A stretch of 64,000 nt of DNA. Source: Apostichopus japonicus (taxonomy: Eukaryota > Echinodermata > Holothuroidea > Aspidochirotida > Stichopodidae). The stretch lies in NCBI RefSeq assembly GCF_037975245.1, contig NC_092580.1:13858501-13922500 (forward strand). The letters run 5' to 3'. A program made the translations under genes and the position numbers. Shown one piece after another: positions 49,985 through 63,768 of the stretch (positions are counted from its first letter, which is position 1; each line of letters starts with the position of its first letter). The notes beneath the pieces were generated by a model. That model saw only the letters and a list, made by a program, of their open reading frames with translations. It did not search any database and was not told the origin of the DNA.

Positions 49985-51059
49985 AGAGCAGTTGCCTCAA
50001 ATTAAGACATTCTGATAGATTTTGTTGTTGTTCATCGAGTGTAAATTGACGAGATGACTAATTAATTATTCCAACGAGTGTTCTATAATATTAATGACAC
50101 AAAGAAAAAATGAGAAATTATTAAAAAATGTGCCAATTTACATCATTATTTGAAAAAAAATACAATTGACTAGTCGAGCTAATGACCTAAATTGTGAATT
50201 TACTTTAAATCTGTGAATTATGAATAAGTTTAAATCTTGAACAGCATAAAAGAAAAGAAATTATTATCCTAAATTCGTCTGAAAATGTTGTTTTAGAAAA
50301 GTGTAAATGAGCACAGAACATTTGCTAAGAGTTCAGTCTATTTGTCGTTGTCTCATAAAAAAGAGGTGTTATCGAATGTGATTGTGTTGATTGAAGGGCA
50401 TTATACTGTTTTTATACGATTATTTTACTTCAAAACTTTTTAATTTGTGCGACTTCCGTTTATCGTTCCGTTGCACGGGTACAACAAATGAAATTTAAGA
50501 CTGAATGACAGAGAACTTTAACAGCGGTTATTCCACATAAAGGTACAAGCATTTGACCTTATGACCCTGACCGGTTATATTTGTCGCCCTGAATAAGCTA
50601 GAAAGTCAAATAATGGCCACTGTGACAAATGTATACTGTTTACTGCCGTTCTCATACCGCAAAGCATATTTGGTATTTAATCTAACAGCATTGAATATCT
50701 GGGAATAATTGAAATAATATTCACTTGAAAGCTAAAAGCAATTTTGAAACTCTCCCAATATTTTTTTTTGAGGCAATACGGATGACCTTTCATGGTGCGT
50801 TTTAAAAGCCAATGCTAATGAATATGTAAATTAAGTTATGCAAATTTGTATCGATTTCAGAGAAGGAGTGAGAGAAGGAGTTAAAAGGCTTTCTCTTTCA
50901 AATGTCGGTACAGTATTCTAACGAGCCGAATCAAAGTAAAACTTAAAATCATAATATGCAAAGAAAAAAATAACCATCCGCGACACTTGAAATGTCTGCG
51001 AAGTATGTGTAGTAATTATGAATGGAACCGTCCAAAGTGTATGATTTGGAAGACAATAT

Positions 51060-51061
<2 letters not shown>

Positions 51062-51102
<41 letters not shown>
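51062..51102. repeat. (TA)n microsatellite followed by (TG) and (CG) units
   Basis: About 41 bases of TA repeat passing into GTGTGTGCATGTGTGCG and a CGCGCGCG run. Confidence 0.95.
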
Positions 51103-51110
<8 letters not shown>

Positions 51111-51500
51111 ATGTGTGCGTATATATGTATGTCGCGCGCGCGTCTGTTCAGAGAACGTCGGGTGTATAAACTCTTGCGATTTGTGCCAGTACATCAAGAA
51201 TTGCGTATAGTTCAGTTTTTGTAATAAGTTTTTCTATAGGGTTACTCTGACGTACTTAATTAATTTCAAGAGCCTGAATTCACATTTTGTGTTGTGTTCA
51301 ATTTATACCAGGAAACGCGATGATCTCGCCTTTGAATTATACAAGAGATGAAGTCAGTCACGTTATCTAAGCCAAGGCTGGGATGTTTAAATGTCGGTTC
51401 GATCGTTATAAGATAGGCTAGGCTGTCCAACCGAGAAAAACGACTTTCATATGTGGATTGTATCGAAATTTCAAGGGTAGCAGCCTTCACGCCATAGGTC

Positions 51501-51830
51501 CAGCGGCGTAACGCAGGCGGTGCGGTTTCCCAGGGCCTGCATGGTGACAATAAAAAATATGTAAAAAACCCTCTTCTAGATCCGCCAGCCATGGGCCCGG
51601 CGAAACGGCTATAACATTAATTTTAAAACGTGCAGTCAACTTAACAAATCGCGGGTGCCATGTATACTCTTTATCGTTTGAGAGTACCATGTATGGGTGT
51701 CGAGTGGTGCAATTATGTCAACAATGATTCACCAATGCCCAAACTTGGGCTTGAGTGAATGTGTGCTCGCACTGGGGCCAATTTCTATTGCTACATCGGG
51801 TGCTCAGTTGCTCGTCGCTATACGTCACTG
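51501..51830. mobile_element. hAT-like element (330 bp)
   Basis: A perfect 8-bp target duplication CATAGGTC (51493-51500 and 51831-51838) flanks a segment starting CAGCGGCGTAACG and ending CGCTATACGTCACTG. The ends match as inverted repeats at CAGnGnCGTA. There is no coding capacity. Confidence 0.72.
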
Positions 51831-52375
51831 CATAGGTCAGTATCACTGCAGAGTTGTTAATCACAGGCAGTTCCATCCCCCTTGATGGGGGGGGGGGCGG
51901 GCGGGGCCAACATATGGGAACATATCTTACTGCGCCCATAGCGGGCAAGGTCCCGTCTCCAACTGACAAGCTCGTTTTTGTGTGTGTGTTTTTTTGTTTG
52001 TTTGTTTCACTGTGCAAAAGTCGTTGCAGCCTAGTAGATCTATGTAAATCATATGTAAATTACATAATTTTCGCAAACTGTACATATACCCATACGCACT
52101 GAGTTTGTAAAAGAAATACTTTAAAAAAAGCCCAAAGTGTTGCAAGTACTGTGAAGAAGTAAAGTGTAAATATACAAATGCAGTTGTTTTCTATATAAAC
52201 CTTGGTTATCTGCCGTCTTTCTTCTTTTCGAGTGCTTTGTTTGAGTCTATTGTTATAGTACGTCATTCCTCTGATGCATGATGTCACCAATTCGGAGTAT
52301 GCAAGAAACCCTTCCCCGCTTTTATAAACGCTTACGGGGTTGGAAAATAACGACGTCTTCATTCACGAATTTCGT

Positions 52376-53341
52376 ACTTGGAGGTATGGTGTCAATCATT
52401 AATTATGTGATTGAAGGGATAGCGTCAATTAAGTCTAATTACTAGAAGGGATAGCCTCAGTCATTAGGTGCTTGAAGGGATATCTTCAATCATTAATTAG
52501 ATGATTGAAGGTATAGTTTCAATCATTAATAGAGTGATTGAAGGGACAGCTTCAATTGTGTTTAATTATTTGAAGGGATAGCTATATAGTCATTAAGTGC
52601 CGGAAGGGATAGTTTCAATTATTAATTAAGTGGTTGAAGTGTTAGCTTCAGTCATTAGGCGCCCGAAGGGGTAGCTTTAGTCTTTATGACCTTGAAGGGA
52701 TAGCTTCAGTCATAAGGCGCTTGAAGGGATAGCTTCAGTCATTAGGCGCTTGAAGGGATAGCTTCAGTCACTATTAGCTTGAAGGGAAAGCTTCAATCAT
52801 TAATTAGGTGATTAAAGGAATAGCATCAATTAAATGTAGTTGCTTGAAGACATAGCTCTATTCATTAGGTGTCGAAAGAGATAGTTTCAATCATTAGTTA
52901 GGTGAATGAAGGGATAGGTTCAGTCATTAGGCTCTTGATGGGGTAGTTTTAATCATTAATTAGGTGATTGAAGAGATAGTTTCAATCATTAATTAGGTGA
53001 TTGAAGGGATAGCTGCAATTAAATGTAGTTGCTTGAAGACATAGCTCTATTCATTAGGTGTCGAAAAAGATAGTTTCAATCATTATTTAGGTGAATGAAG
53101 GGATAGCTTCAATCATTAATTAGGTGAATGAAGGGATAGCTTCAATCATTAATTAGGTGATTGAAGGGATAGCTATACAATTAAACTTAGTATACTTGAA
53201 GAGATAGCTACAGTTATTCGGCGCTTGAAGGGATAGCCCCATTCATTATGTGATTGAAGGGATAGCTTCAGTCAGTATAGGCGTTTGAAGGGATAGCTTC
53301 AGTTATTAGGCGCTTGAAGGGATAGCTTCAGTCATTAAGCG
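52376..53341. repeat. About 30-bp minisatellite, roughly 30 copies, two interleaved unit types
   Basis: The common core is TTGAAGGGATAGCTTCA, linked either by a TCATTAATTAGGTGA spacer or by a GTCATTAGGCGC spacer. The core itself is an imperfect palindrome (TGAAG...CTTCA). The two spacer types are clustered rather than mixed at random, and a longer higher-order piece with GAAGACATAGCTCTATTCAT occurs twice (about 52840 and 53030). Confidence 0.92.
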
Positions 53342-55901
53342 AGCTCAACATAAGTGTCGATGACGTCATGCAGTTTTGATGATATAGACCGTTCGCAGAC
53401 CCTGCTCTCAGTCCAGCTTGCGTTTCCATAACAACCGAGGTTCATCAACTGGAGTGAATAGGCTAATGTGCAGACCCTTATGTCAGTTACTCATATGCAA
53501 CAAAAAGATCAATGGAAAACATTTTGACCTCAAATGCCAAAGTTTTACAATTTGTTACAAATCTTCCAGGAATGATGGTGTTAAAGCCACCATGGATGTT
53601 CTTTAACTTTGTTTTAAATAAACTTAAAAGAACATGGTTTGGTTGAGTTCTTGCAATTTATGAAACAACGAATTGACATTAAGGCCTGCCTGCACCAATT
53701 TAGCCTTAAAGGAGAGGCAAAAGGTATTTAACATAGGCCTATCTTAAAGTGAATTCCTTAAAAGCTGGAAAAATATAAACACATTTTTAGCACTCGTTGT
53801 TTTCCTCTCTTTTATTCAATACAACACATCAAGGCCTATGTGACAATAAGTATTTGGGTCCGGTGGGGTTAAGCGGAGGAGGAGGGGGGGGGGGCTCAGA
53901 TTGGACACTCCGTAGATTACACTCCATAGATAAGTATAATCCCACGAGTTTCATGTACTTAAAATGGATTCATAGGTTATGCAGGCATGGGACTGAATAA
54001 AATCTTCCAATTACCCCGCGTGAAATCTAGTAAGCCCTGATTCTGACATTCCTTAATTGAAATCCACAATTGCTGCTTACTGTAGATTTAATTTACATAA
54101 CAATAACGATTAGCCTACAGACATAGAAAAAATGCTTTCAGCTATAGCATGGGTAGCGTAACATCACGTACGGACTTAAAAATCACCATCGCGTCCGCGC
54201 CTATATAATGTTGTGTGCTGCATATATGCACACGCATTATTCTGCCCGGCGGGAGGCGAAACGGTCAACGAAGTGGAGATGAACTAAGTGACCTTCGCGA
54301 TGACTGTGACATCGTCGGCCCTGATAAGGATCTCTGGCTAACCCAAACTCGGCCTCCTTATAACTGACATCAAACTGAAAGGTAGGAAATAAACTGTGTT
54401 ACTGTATAACCACATCTTTATATAGGATATATGCCACATTTGTTCATTTCTTTTATAAACGGCTGCGTCGTAATGGCCAAGACCTTTCATTGTAAAATTC
54501 AATCAACAGTATTTCTTATTCCAGCCTTAATACCCGCCGATAATTTATTAAATTTGGCTATAACGTTCAAACGGTAAATTGTTTAACATATGGTATCTTT
54601 ATCTTACACCATTAACAATGAACATATATAGGTGATTGTGCATATATTACTTTTGGAGGACTCTCAAGGATGGATGAAAGGGGTTTGGATGGACTCTTTC
54701 GAAAAGCATATGTTGGAAGTGCAAGAAAGTATTTAATAAGTATGATACTGTACAAAGATTGTAAGAAGTTCTCGCACCCTTTAACATGACACCTTACATT
54801 TTGCATGTCTCGATTAGCCGTCCATTATTTATCTATATTATCTGCACTGCTTTTCGGTCGCTCATGTTAATTCCCCTAAAGAAGTGCTTTATAACCAAAT
54901 GCTTGTAAATCTTCGAGTTATTTGAGCGATTTATTAATAAGCGCGTGTAATTTCTGTCTAATTTCTGTATATGCGGGCACTGACAAGGGAGTTGGCAATC
55001 ACTCAATCGGATTGGGCCCCTCCCATCCGGGTCACTCATCCACGGTGAGACTTCCCCAAAGTGGACTTTCCTCAACCAATAATCGTTCTAAGATGTTACG
55101 CAATACTCCAACCATTGTTGTTATGGTCATGTGATAATTTCTGTCATAAACTTACATGTGAGATACAGCGCACTGAACTGTACAAAACCAACATTGACAG
55201 CATTATAGCATAACGTTCAGCCTACTGTTTTCAAGAGTTTCCGGAAATAAGTAGCGCATTGTAACTGTTACTTAGTGTATGGACGGAAGTAGCACGGCCC
55301 ATATAAAATTCCCAGTCGTCTCCTCAAATTGATTACTTGGTAGGCACTAGGCTACCAACCGTTTATAGGCCTACGCTAGGTTCAACGTTCTAAGTTACTA
55401 GGAATAGGCGCCTACTGACACTTCAGTGTTGGCCTAACTTATATATGTCAGGCCTACATGTTTTAGGCTAGGCCTAGTGCTACTAAGTAATAGCATTGAA
55501 GTAACGCACTCACAGTATAATAAAATGTATAATAAACCAACCTAGCAAGGTTGGTGGGTGTTACTTTCAAATGTCGAACAATGGCCAATTGCGATGGAAC
55601 ATCCATTTTTTGCAAATTCCTCTGGAAAAGAAATACCTCATCATTCATAGTGACTTTATGCCTAGGGAACCTATCAAATCTGAAAGGGAAGCACAGTGAC
55701 CATGGCAGTTGTGTTATTGGGACATAGCTTAGGCTAGGTATGTGCAAACCGTGTTGACAAATGTATGTATGAGAGCTGCTGTATCCCAGTTATACGTATC
55801 AATGAGTTGTAACAAGTTGTAGAAACTGTCAGGGTAGTAGGTATTGAGGTCTATATTGAATTTTTGAAATCTTCAGGTTAACATCATATCGAGCAGAACT
55901 G

Positions 55902-58900
55902 ATGGAGTTTGGCTTGGTTCATATCCTCCTTGGGCTGGTGAGCTTCCTGCTGTTTCTCGATGGTTGTCGTTCTCAAAAGAAAGCATTTCGTAAGGATCAA
56001 TCGGACAAGAAGCCAAATATAATCTTTATACTGACAGATGATCAGGATGTCACAATGAATGGTATTGTAAGTATATATACCAGGCCTCGGCCATTTCTTT
56101 TCTCAAAAGTACTCACAATGACGAAGGCAATTCACCCTCCACTAGAAATTCACTGTTTGAGTCTCCATACTTATAGGATAGTACAATTAACAAATAAAAA
56201 CATCAAACATACTTGGCACTCTGGCTGCCTCTAGTGTATTGGTATTCTGACGCGAAACCTAGGTTACTGAACCTGATACTATCCTATCATTGTTAGTTCA
56301 TGGCACGCTGAAGCCTAACCACTCTGCGGTTCCATGCTTTGTTTGTGGGAATGTTTGAGAGGTATTTTCCACTTGGGCCGCTAATAGTATACTCGACTGT
56401 TAGGGTTGCCTGAGCATAACCAAGCCGTCATGATATCTATTTGTTTAGAAATAATTATGTGAACACAAAGTTGTTAAAAATACTTTTATTACAAATAATT
56501 GCTCACATCGTTAATCCAACCCATTCCCGGTTTAAAATGGTAATATTAGATTTTGAATGTTTTAAAATGGGAGGGAATGCTCCTTGAAGTGCACATGAAA
56601 CACATGAAACATTTTGGTTTATAATGCACATGCAGATAGCGAACCATTTTACACCGAAAATTCTCATTGAGATTGGTCAGTTGACAACGCTTCAAATTTG
56701 CCATGGTAATGATGGTACTGTTTCATTCATACTGTGAATTGTTTGCAATGATAGTCTTAGGTATTATTTGATTTTCACTGGCCCACGGTCACTTCCCAAA
56801 ATGTCCAGTGTGTATAATACATATTCTACTCGCCAAAGCTAAACTTCCAACCGTCAATGGCTGGCGTATACATATGTCGAGGTCAAACCGATTTTTTGTA
56901 TTATTATGTATTGCATTATTTATTTAAATTAAATATGATTTTACCCTATTGTCTTTCATGAGGAAAATGTTTATTCTTTATCTTCTAGACGCCAATGAAG
57001 CAAACACAGAAACTGATAGGAGATGCTGGAATGACGTTTACAAACATGGTAAGGTACAAATGGTGCTGGCATGTAGTTTTTTGAGGAATTATGTGACCTG
57101 TATCACATCAAAAATTGCTTTGAAAAAGGTTTAAAATGTTGTACTAGTGGTTTAAAATGTTGTACTAGTGCAGACTATATATACCAGTGCTTTTACACAC
57201 CTTAGAAGACAATGTGAAGAACCTTTGATGCTGCGACATCAAATTTAAATATACTCATTTTATTCCCTGATTTTCATTTAAAAAGAAGCTTAACCTCTCA
57301 ACTTCTTAGTGGCTTGGAGTAAGATCCCTAATGGCAATAAAAAAACACTAATTAAACCCTGACTGTCCTTAACAGTATCCAGCTGTGCAGATATACAGTG
57401 TGTTGCATTTAGAACATTCATGCATGTGTAAGAGGCACTTGATGTAAAGTGTGCTAAAGGGATCTTCCCACCCACCCCCCCCCCCCCTCTCACCATAATT
57501 TGTTTACAGCTTTTATTGCATGAAATACTTCTGGATAGTTTTATGTCTTCTAGGATTCAACATTTCTTTTATTGTTCCTCTCAGTTTGCAAGCACACCCA
57601 TCTGTTGTCCTAGCCGTTCCAGCATTCTTACCGGCAATTACATCCACAATCATAACGCTGTCAACAACACCATCCAGGGACATTGCAGTAGTACAGAGTG
57701 GCAGAACGGTCCAGAGAAGAACACTTTTGCTGCTCATTTGAAAGCTGAAAATTATACCACGTTCTTTGCTGGTAAATATTTAAACCAGGTGAGTGGAAGG
57801 GAATCTGTACTTGTTAATACTGCTTGAAATAAAATGCTAAAATATGCTACTGTACAGTGCTGAACAGTGAGCCACACTTCAGTGTGTCACATGCCAAAGG
57901 GCACTGTGACAGGCTGAAGTAAGCATTGTCATAGACATGTAGCTCTCACTGGTTTAAGTGAGCAAGGTTAAGGGTGACAGATCCAAGTGAATAGAAGTAT
58001 TGACCCTTGATTATGACTGGTTGAACAAAGGCCTTGATCTTTAGAAAACTAAGCACCCACTTTATATTTTATCCAAGTGCAATACATGATTCTTTTTGGT
58101 ATTCCATACAGTGGGAAAGCATGCATTGTAACAAGCTTGCATTACACAAAATTAACACAAAAATCACTTCTATAGGTGTCTTAACAATTGTTTGCTTGTT
58201 CAAAATTTGGTTATAATTACCTATTATGGTTATAATTCAGGCTTTACTCTTTCATTATTTGCTTTGAAATAAACTTGTGACATAAAAAACTTTAAAATAA
58301 ATAACTTGTGATAACAAAATTGTTTTGGTGCAATATTTTGCAAAAATGTTCCTGTATGTTTTATAGTGGCTTAAAATTCAAGATTTGTGAGTGTGTTCAT
58401 CAGCTTCTTTAGAATCGTCTAATGTTAAGTGCAAATTTTTAATTTATGGTAGTATGTGAAGAATTTATGGTAGTATATATAAAAGAATTTCATTACAGTT
58501 TGTAGAGAAACTAGATTTTATTATCGTTCTGAGCACCATAAAATGAATTGAGAAAATGAGTACTCTAGAATTTATGCCTGTTTTGTAATATTGTATTGTG
58601 ACACACTACTTGCTGTTCACAGTGACTGCATTTTATGGACTCTAACATAAAAATTGTTTCTCTTGTTCCGCAGTATGGTAACAAACACAGTGGTGGTCAT
58701 GAACACATACCCCCTGGATGGGACTGGTGGACAGCATTGGTAAGTTACACAATAAACAGTAACCTCACTTAAACATTTTTGTTTACTGTAAGCATTCAGA
58801 AAAAAGTCATTGTAAAGTAGGGTCCTAATATAACCGTTGCAAAACACAAACAAAAGAATGCAACTGACACCTTCCCTCTCCCCACCCTCCATCTCCTTAA

Positions 58901-61900
58901 AATAAATTGCAAACTTTAATTTTACAAAACCCTTTTTGTCAAATGATACGTTTGTACCTGTTTGAGATAACAGGGGAGTACAAGGGCTCCATTTTCAATA
59001 ATTGGTTGGGGTTGTATAGTCAAGAAAGGGACTGACTATGGTCAATATTTTGCCCGAGGTGACTAGAGGCATCAATGACAGGAAGTTATTCTGAATGGAG
59101 AGAGGTTTTGGTTGTCTCCAGCCACGAGAGTTAATCATTTCCATGTGACTGTGACTTTTTTTGCAGCTATTTAATTCAGTTTATTACAACTACAGCCTCT
59201 CAGTGAATGGAACTCTTGAAACACACGGAGATGACTACCAGAAAGATTACTTAACCGATATCATCGTGAGTTTAATAATATTTATACTTCCAACTTCGTC
59301 TTGTTCTTACCCTGATCCATATTGGTAGCCCCCATATGTTGGACATAGGGGCAGTGGGGTCAAAGGCTGTGATGGCAAATTGGTCTACAGGTGGTCCATG
59401 GAGGAAGATGGTCCATGACAGTAGATAAATGTCTGTGAACATGTTACTGACTTATATATGCTGTCAGTACAGAACAAAAGTTTTGAGTGCCATGTTGGCC
59501 AAAGTACTCTGCCTTGTAGGTTTTAATGTGTATCACTGTTAACCTTATCAAGAGAAGGAAGTATTACAAATAGATCACCAAATTTTGTTCAGCTGATGTT
59601 GTGTAGTCTTGTCTGTTTCTCTTCCATAGAATAACAAATCCGTTGAGTTTCTTGAGATGCAACACGAGGATTCAGTGCCTTTCTTTATGATGATATCTAC
59701 GCCTGCCTGCCATTCCCCCTACGAGGCAGCACCTCAATATGCCAACAACTTTACCAAGCAAAAATTGCCCAAAGATCCAAGTTATAACACTCACGCAAAG
59801 GTAATTTTAGTTTGTTTCATATGAAATTGTTGATGCGAAGTGTCAAAAGTTTCTTCTAAGATTCCTTGCTGTAACTGAATTGTATTAAAACCAGATTCGA
59901 ATGTGATTCCCATGTTCGGTAAATAAATACCACGAAATGCGATATAATATTCAAGAGTACATAACTTGCTGAAAAGTTGGGTTTATATTCTGCACCTTTT
60001 TTTACAATATCTTCACCTGCCTGCCAATCCCTTACGAAAAAACACCTCAGTTATGTAACACGAATTGTGATGTAATGTTTAACTGTGTACGACCTTACTA
60101 AGAAATTTAAGAAAATTAAGAAATTTTCGTAGCATAAGGCAACATATTTTCAGACAAGAATCTTCTGTACTTTACATAATTAAGATCTTAAAATAATGAG
60201 GCTTTCTTCATATTTATCATTTAGGACAAACACTGGATCCTCCGACAAGCACCCACACCGATGTCAAATGCTTCGTTACAGTTTACGTCAGATGTTTTCA
60301 AGAAAAGGTAACACTGTCTTCACAATTATAAGATTTTGCAAGCGATGCAATAGCATTAACACCCGCAGTGCATTAATCATGTGAGTAACGCACGCTAGAC
60401 CGTTGATTAACCCCATTCATTAATACACTACCATTTGTGTGGGGGGAAAAATCATAAAACAAAACATTTTTGGTTACATATAACCAAAGATATATTAAAG
60501 TGATGCCCCGTAATTGTACCGTGCGTTACTCACAGAATTAGCCACGGTCAGCTGACCTGAATGGACCAATAGGATTTAGGAATCTTTACTAAGTATGAAT
60601 GAACATGGTGTAAACCATGGCATAAAAAAGAACAAACATATGCCTACTCTTTTATAACAGCATAGAAATGAATGATTTGTATTCCTTCCATTTAGATGGA
60701 GGACACTCCTCTCAGTGGATGACATTGTTGTGAACGTTGTCAACCTCTTGAAAGCGAAAAGTCTTCTAGATTCAACCTACATCATCTTTTCTTCTGACAA
60801 TGGCTTTCATTTAGGTGAGTCTTTTTTTTTGTTACCTAGTTTGGGCTGTTATCTTTATTTTACTTCAATGTATCCTTTCTGTTCCATTTTCATCTGTGAA
60901 ATTTGTAGGAACCCCCCCTTCCACGTATGTGTATTATTGCTATATTTGGTTATTTATAATGTATGAGCAGTGTGCTGCTACCCTAGTCTTACATATCTCA
61001 AGCCATAGAGCTGATGTGTGATCAGATAAAAGCCAACATAGTCTGAAATACCCCTTGCATTTTACTTTGACTCCTCTCACCACTTTCTCAGGGCAATTTT
61101 CGTTACCAAATGACAAACGCCAATTGTACGAGTTTGATATACGAGTACCGCTGATGATTCGTGGTCCTGGGATCAAAGCCAAAAGCGTGAACCATGACCC
61201 AGTGGTGACTATTGATATCATGCCTACCATAGTTCATCTCACTGGGGCTACTCCTCCCTCTAATGTAGATGGGACATCTCTGCTACCTTTGCTGGTAAGT
61301 ACGAGAGATTCCAGTCGCAGACATTGTGAAACATTGCAGAAAACATCACCTCAACATTTTGATATGGTTCATTTAAATGCGCAAATTTTTCCGAAATTCC
61401 CTAGCTCCTGTGCGTATGAACAGGAAAAACAGGTGGCATTTTAATGTCATCACTGCCCCCCTCTCAAAAAGATTTACTTGATACCGTTTGCTCCTTCAAG
61501 GATGACATTAAATACAATTTTAGTTCATATGTCATATTCCAAGAATTTAAATTATGGTGCATCTCTAGAACGTACCGTTATTTGAGACAATGAAGCTCTT
61601 GTTTACCCCATTGAGATTTGTGTTGTATCTGAGGAACTGATCCAATGGTCTGTGGGTTAGACTATATAATCCACTCACTTCAATTGGTGACCCTCCGCAG
61701 TTTCTCAAAAATTAGTGATGTGTTCCCTAGTGTAAAATTGAAGTGATATTTTTGAACACCTTCAGGAAATTGGGACAATTAACCTTACCGCTGGGATGAA
61801 GCAGGTTAATCGGTATAGTAAACCCTACATAAGTGCATCGTTTGTGAACCGATATTCATGATGCATTAATTTGGAGACATTAATAATAAACTACTCGCTG

Positions 61901-63015
61901 TTTTTAACCTTCTTAGTTACCAGGACAGAAGACAAGTACTTGGAGGGAAGATTTCTTAGTTGAATATCGAGGAGAATATTCACCAGAAGGTTATGCAGGC
62001 TGCCCTCACACTGAGTTCTTGAATGTAAGTACTTACAGCTCTCAAATGTAATATTGCCATGAACAAAAATTTCTTGTTTTGGAGACTGAATGTATTTCAA
62101 ACCAATCCAACTAGTTAAATAATTGAGACTTGGCTTCTCTAAAAGTCAACTAATTGTGACTTGGCTCCAATTTTGCAAATTGTAACTGCTCCCCCCACCC
62201 ATTCTTTTACTGTGGAAATGTTTTTCAAATTGCTCGTTCTCTTTCGGTTGCCTGTTATTTATAATTTATGGTATGTATAATGAATAATTTATGCATTTTT
62301 GCAATATTTACAGATTCATGATAAGGTGAAAAACAAATGGTGAAAAAAAAGCTCTCTCCTCAGTAGTAAATCAATATATTAAATGTGATCTTCTTTTTAT
62401 CTTTCTTGAACAGACCTGCTATCCTAATTGTGTATGTGAGGATGGTTACAACAATACATATACCTGCATTAGAAAGATAACTGAGAAAGAAAATACTATG
62501 TTCTGTCAGTTTTCAGACAGTGAGGTAAATAAATAAATTTTCTTTTGTTCTTTGTAATCTCATCTCTGTGTAGCTTGATCTCGTTGCATCATCCATATAT
62601 GCCTTTATTATCTTACTTCTATTCAGAAAATAGTGTAATCCAAATGACTATTAATTATCACTTTTTTTTCGGTATGTCAGCTTTCAAAATGATGGTCAAA
62701 ACTACCCGAGCAGTCATGAATGGTGTTCGTATTGTGTGAGGGTTATTTGTTTTACTTTTTTGTTTTAAGAATGGTTAAACCCTGCCCTCTCACCCATTCC
62801 CACCCCCTCGAACCTTGTGTTTGATTGTACTTTTTTTGTATTCATTCCCCCAACAGAACTTTCAGGAGTTTTACAATTTGACCGCAGACCCTTATCAGCT
62901 GTCGAACATCGCTTCCAAACTCCAGCCTGGATATCTTGCATCTCTTGCAGACAGACTCATCACCCTCAGCGTTTGTAAAGGAGCAACGTGTCGCAAGGTT
63001 TTACCAAGGATATAG
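55902..63015 (+). CDS. GNS: N-acetylglucosamine-6-sulfatase, complete
   Basis: Twelve exons join in frame: 55902-56066, 56989-57048, 57585-57788, 58674-58739, 59167-59265, 59630-59800, 60225-60307, 60696-60814, 61092-61294, 61917-62024, 62414-62524 and 62857-63015, giving 515 residues (human about 552). A signal peptide (LVHILLGLVSFLLFLDGC) is followed by the metal-binding strand FILTDDQD (Asp46, Asp47), the sulfatase signature CCPSRSSILTG with Cys82 as the formylglycine precursor, then HNHNAVNNT, FFAGKYLN, ATP/STP-ACHSPY, the second metal site SSDNG (Asp317, Asn318), QLYEFDIRVPL, CVCEDGYNNTY and YNLTADPYQLSNIA. This block order is specific to GNS among sulfatases. The enzyme removes 6-O-sulfate from N-acetylglucosamine in heparan and keratan sulfate in lysosomes. 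The C-terminus stops at TCRKVLPRI, about 28 residues earlier than human. Its upstream neighbour is unrelated. Confidence 0.97.
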
Positions 63016-63067
63016 AGGCTAATCATGCAAATTGTCACAAATGTTATATCTCTAAGAGGTTCTAAAA

Positions 63068-63073
63068 AATAAA
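63068..63073 (+). promoter_or_regulatory. Candidate proximal GNS polyadenylation signal
   Basis: AATAAA 53 bases after the stop codon. Confidence 0.45.
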
Positions 63074-63762
63074 AGAGCCTCTGGCCTACCGTTATCAGAA
63101 TCTAACATTGGTTCCTTGTGATGGTATAAACTGTCTGAAGGCCATAAAGGTGGCCAATACTGGTGTACCATCAAACATTTTAAATGATTTAAAAGGTAGG
63201 CCATATGTTGGTATGCAGTTTTTTGGTAAGGATGCGATTCCATACAGGGGATATTTTATCCAAAAACTTGTTGGATACTAATAGGTCTTTCAGAGATTTG
63301 AGTTCCTTCCCTTTTTTAAGGTTACTTGTGTTTGTGGAGATAAACAGAGACTGGTGTATAATGGATAGTTGGCCTATTAAATGAAAACAAAAGGCTGTAA
63401 ATTTTAATTATTGATACTCAAATTGAATATATTTATTGCAAGACACAAAGAAGTTTGAAATATTACCCTTAACTCATATACTTGACACAATATTGGTATG
63501 ACACAATATTCCAGGGTGTTAATCCCTACTATACTTAAACACTTATTAGTTGCAACCAAAGCTTTGAAATTATATAACATTAACATGCATACCCTTCTGA
63601 AAGGATTATTGAACTTATGACAGTGCTGCTGGACTGCTACTGTATCCACTGGTCGTAGTTCTCATTTGTCTGAAGAAGTTACTTCATTCTTTTCTCGTTT
63701 CATGATCCAGTTGTATTCAATGCAACCAACTTTTCTGAAATCTGTACAGATTATTCTTATCA

Positions 63763-63768
63763 AATAAA
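63763..63768 (+). promoter_or_regulatory. Candidate distal GNS polyadenylation signal
   Basis: A second AATAAA about 750 bases after the stop; use of both would give short and long 3' UTRs. Confidence 0.4.

Larger units (their letters stand above)
49272..55901. other. Intergenic region between the lysine-rich gene and GNS
   Basis: No coding exon is supported. It includes the 3' UTR of the lysine-rich gene, a TA array, one hAT-like element, a 1-kb minisatellite and, presumably, an untranslated first exon and promoter of GNS: the sequence just before the GNS ATG reads AAATCTTCAG|GTTAAC, which looks like a splice acceptor in the 5' UTR. Confidence 0.6.
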
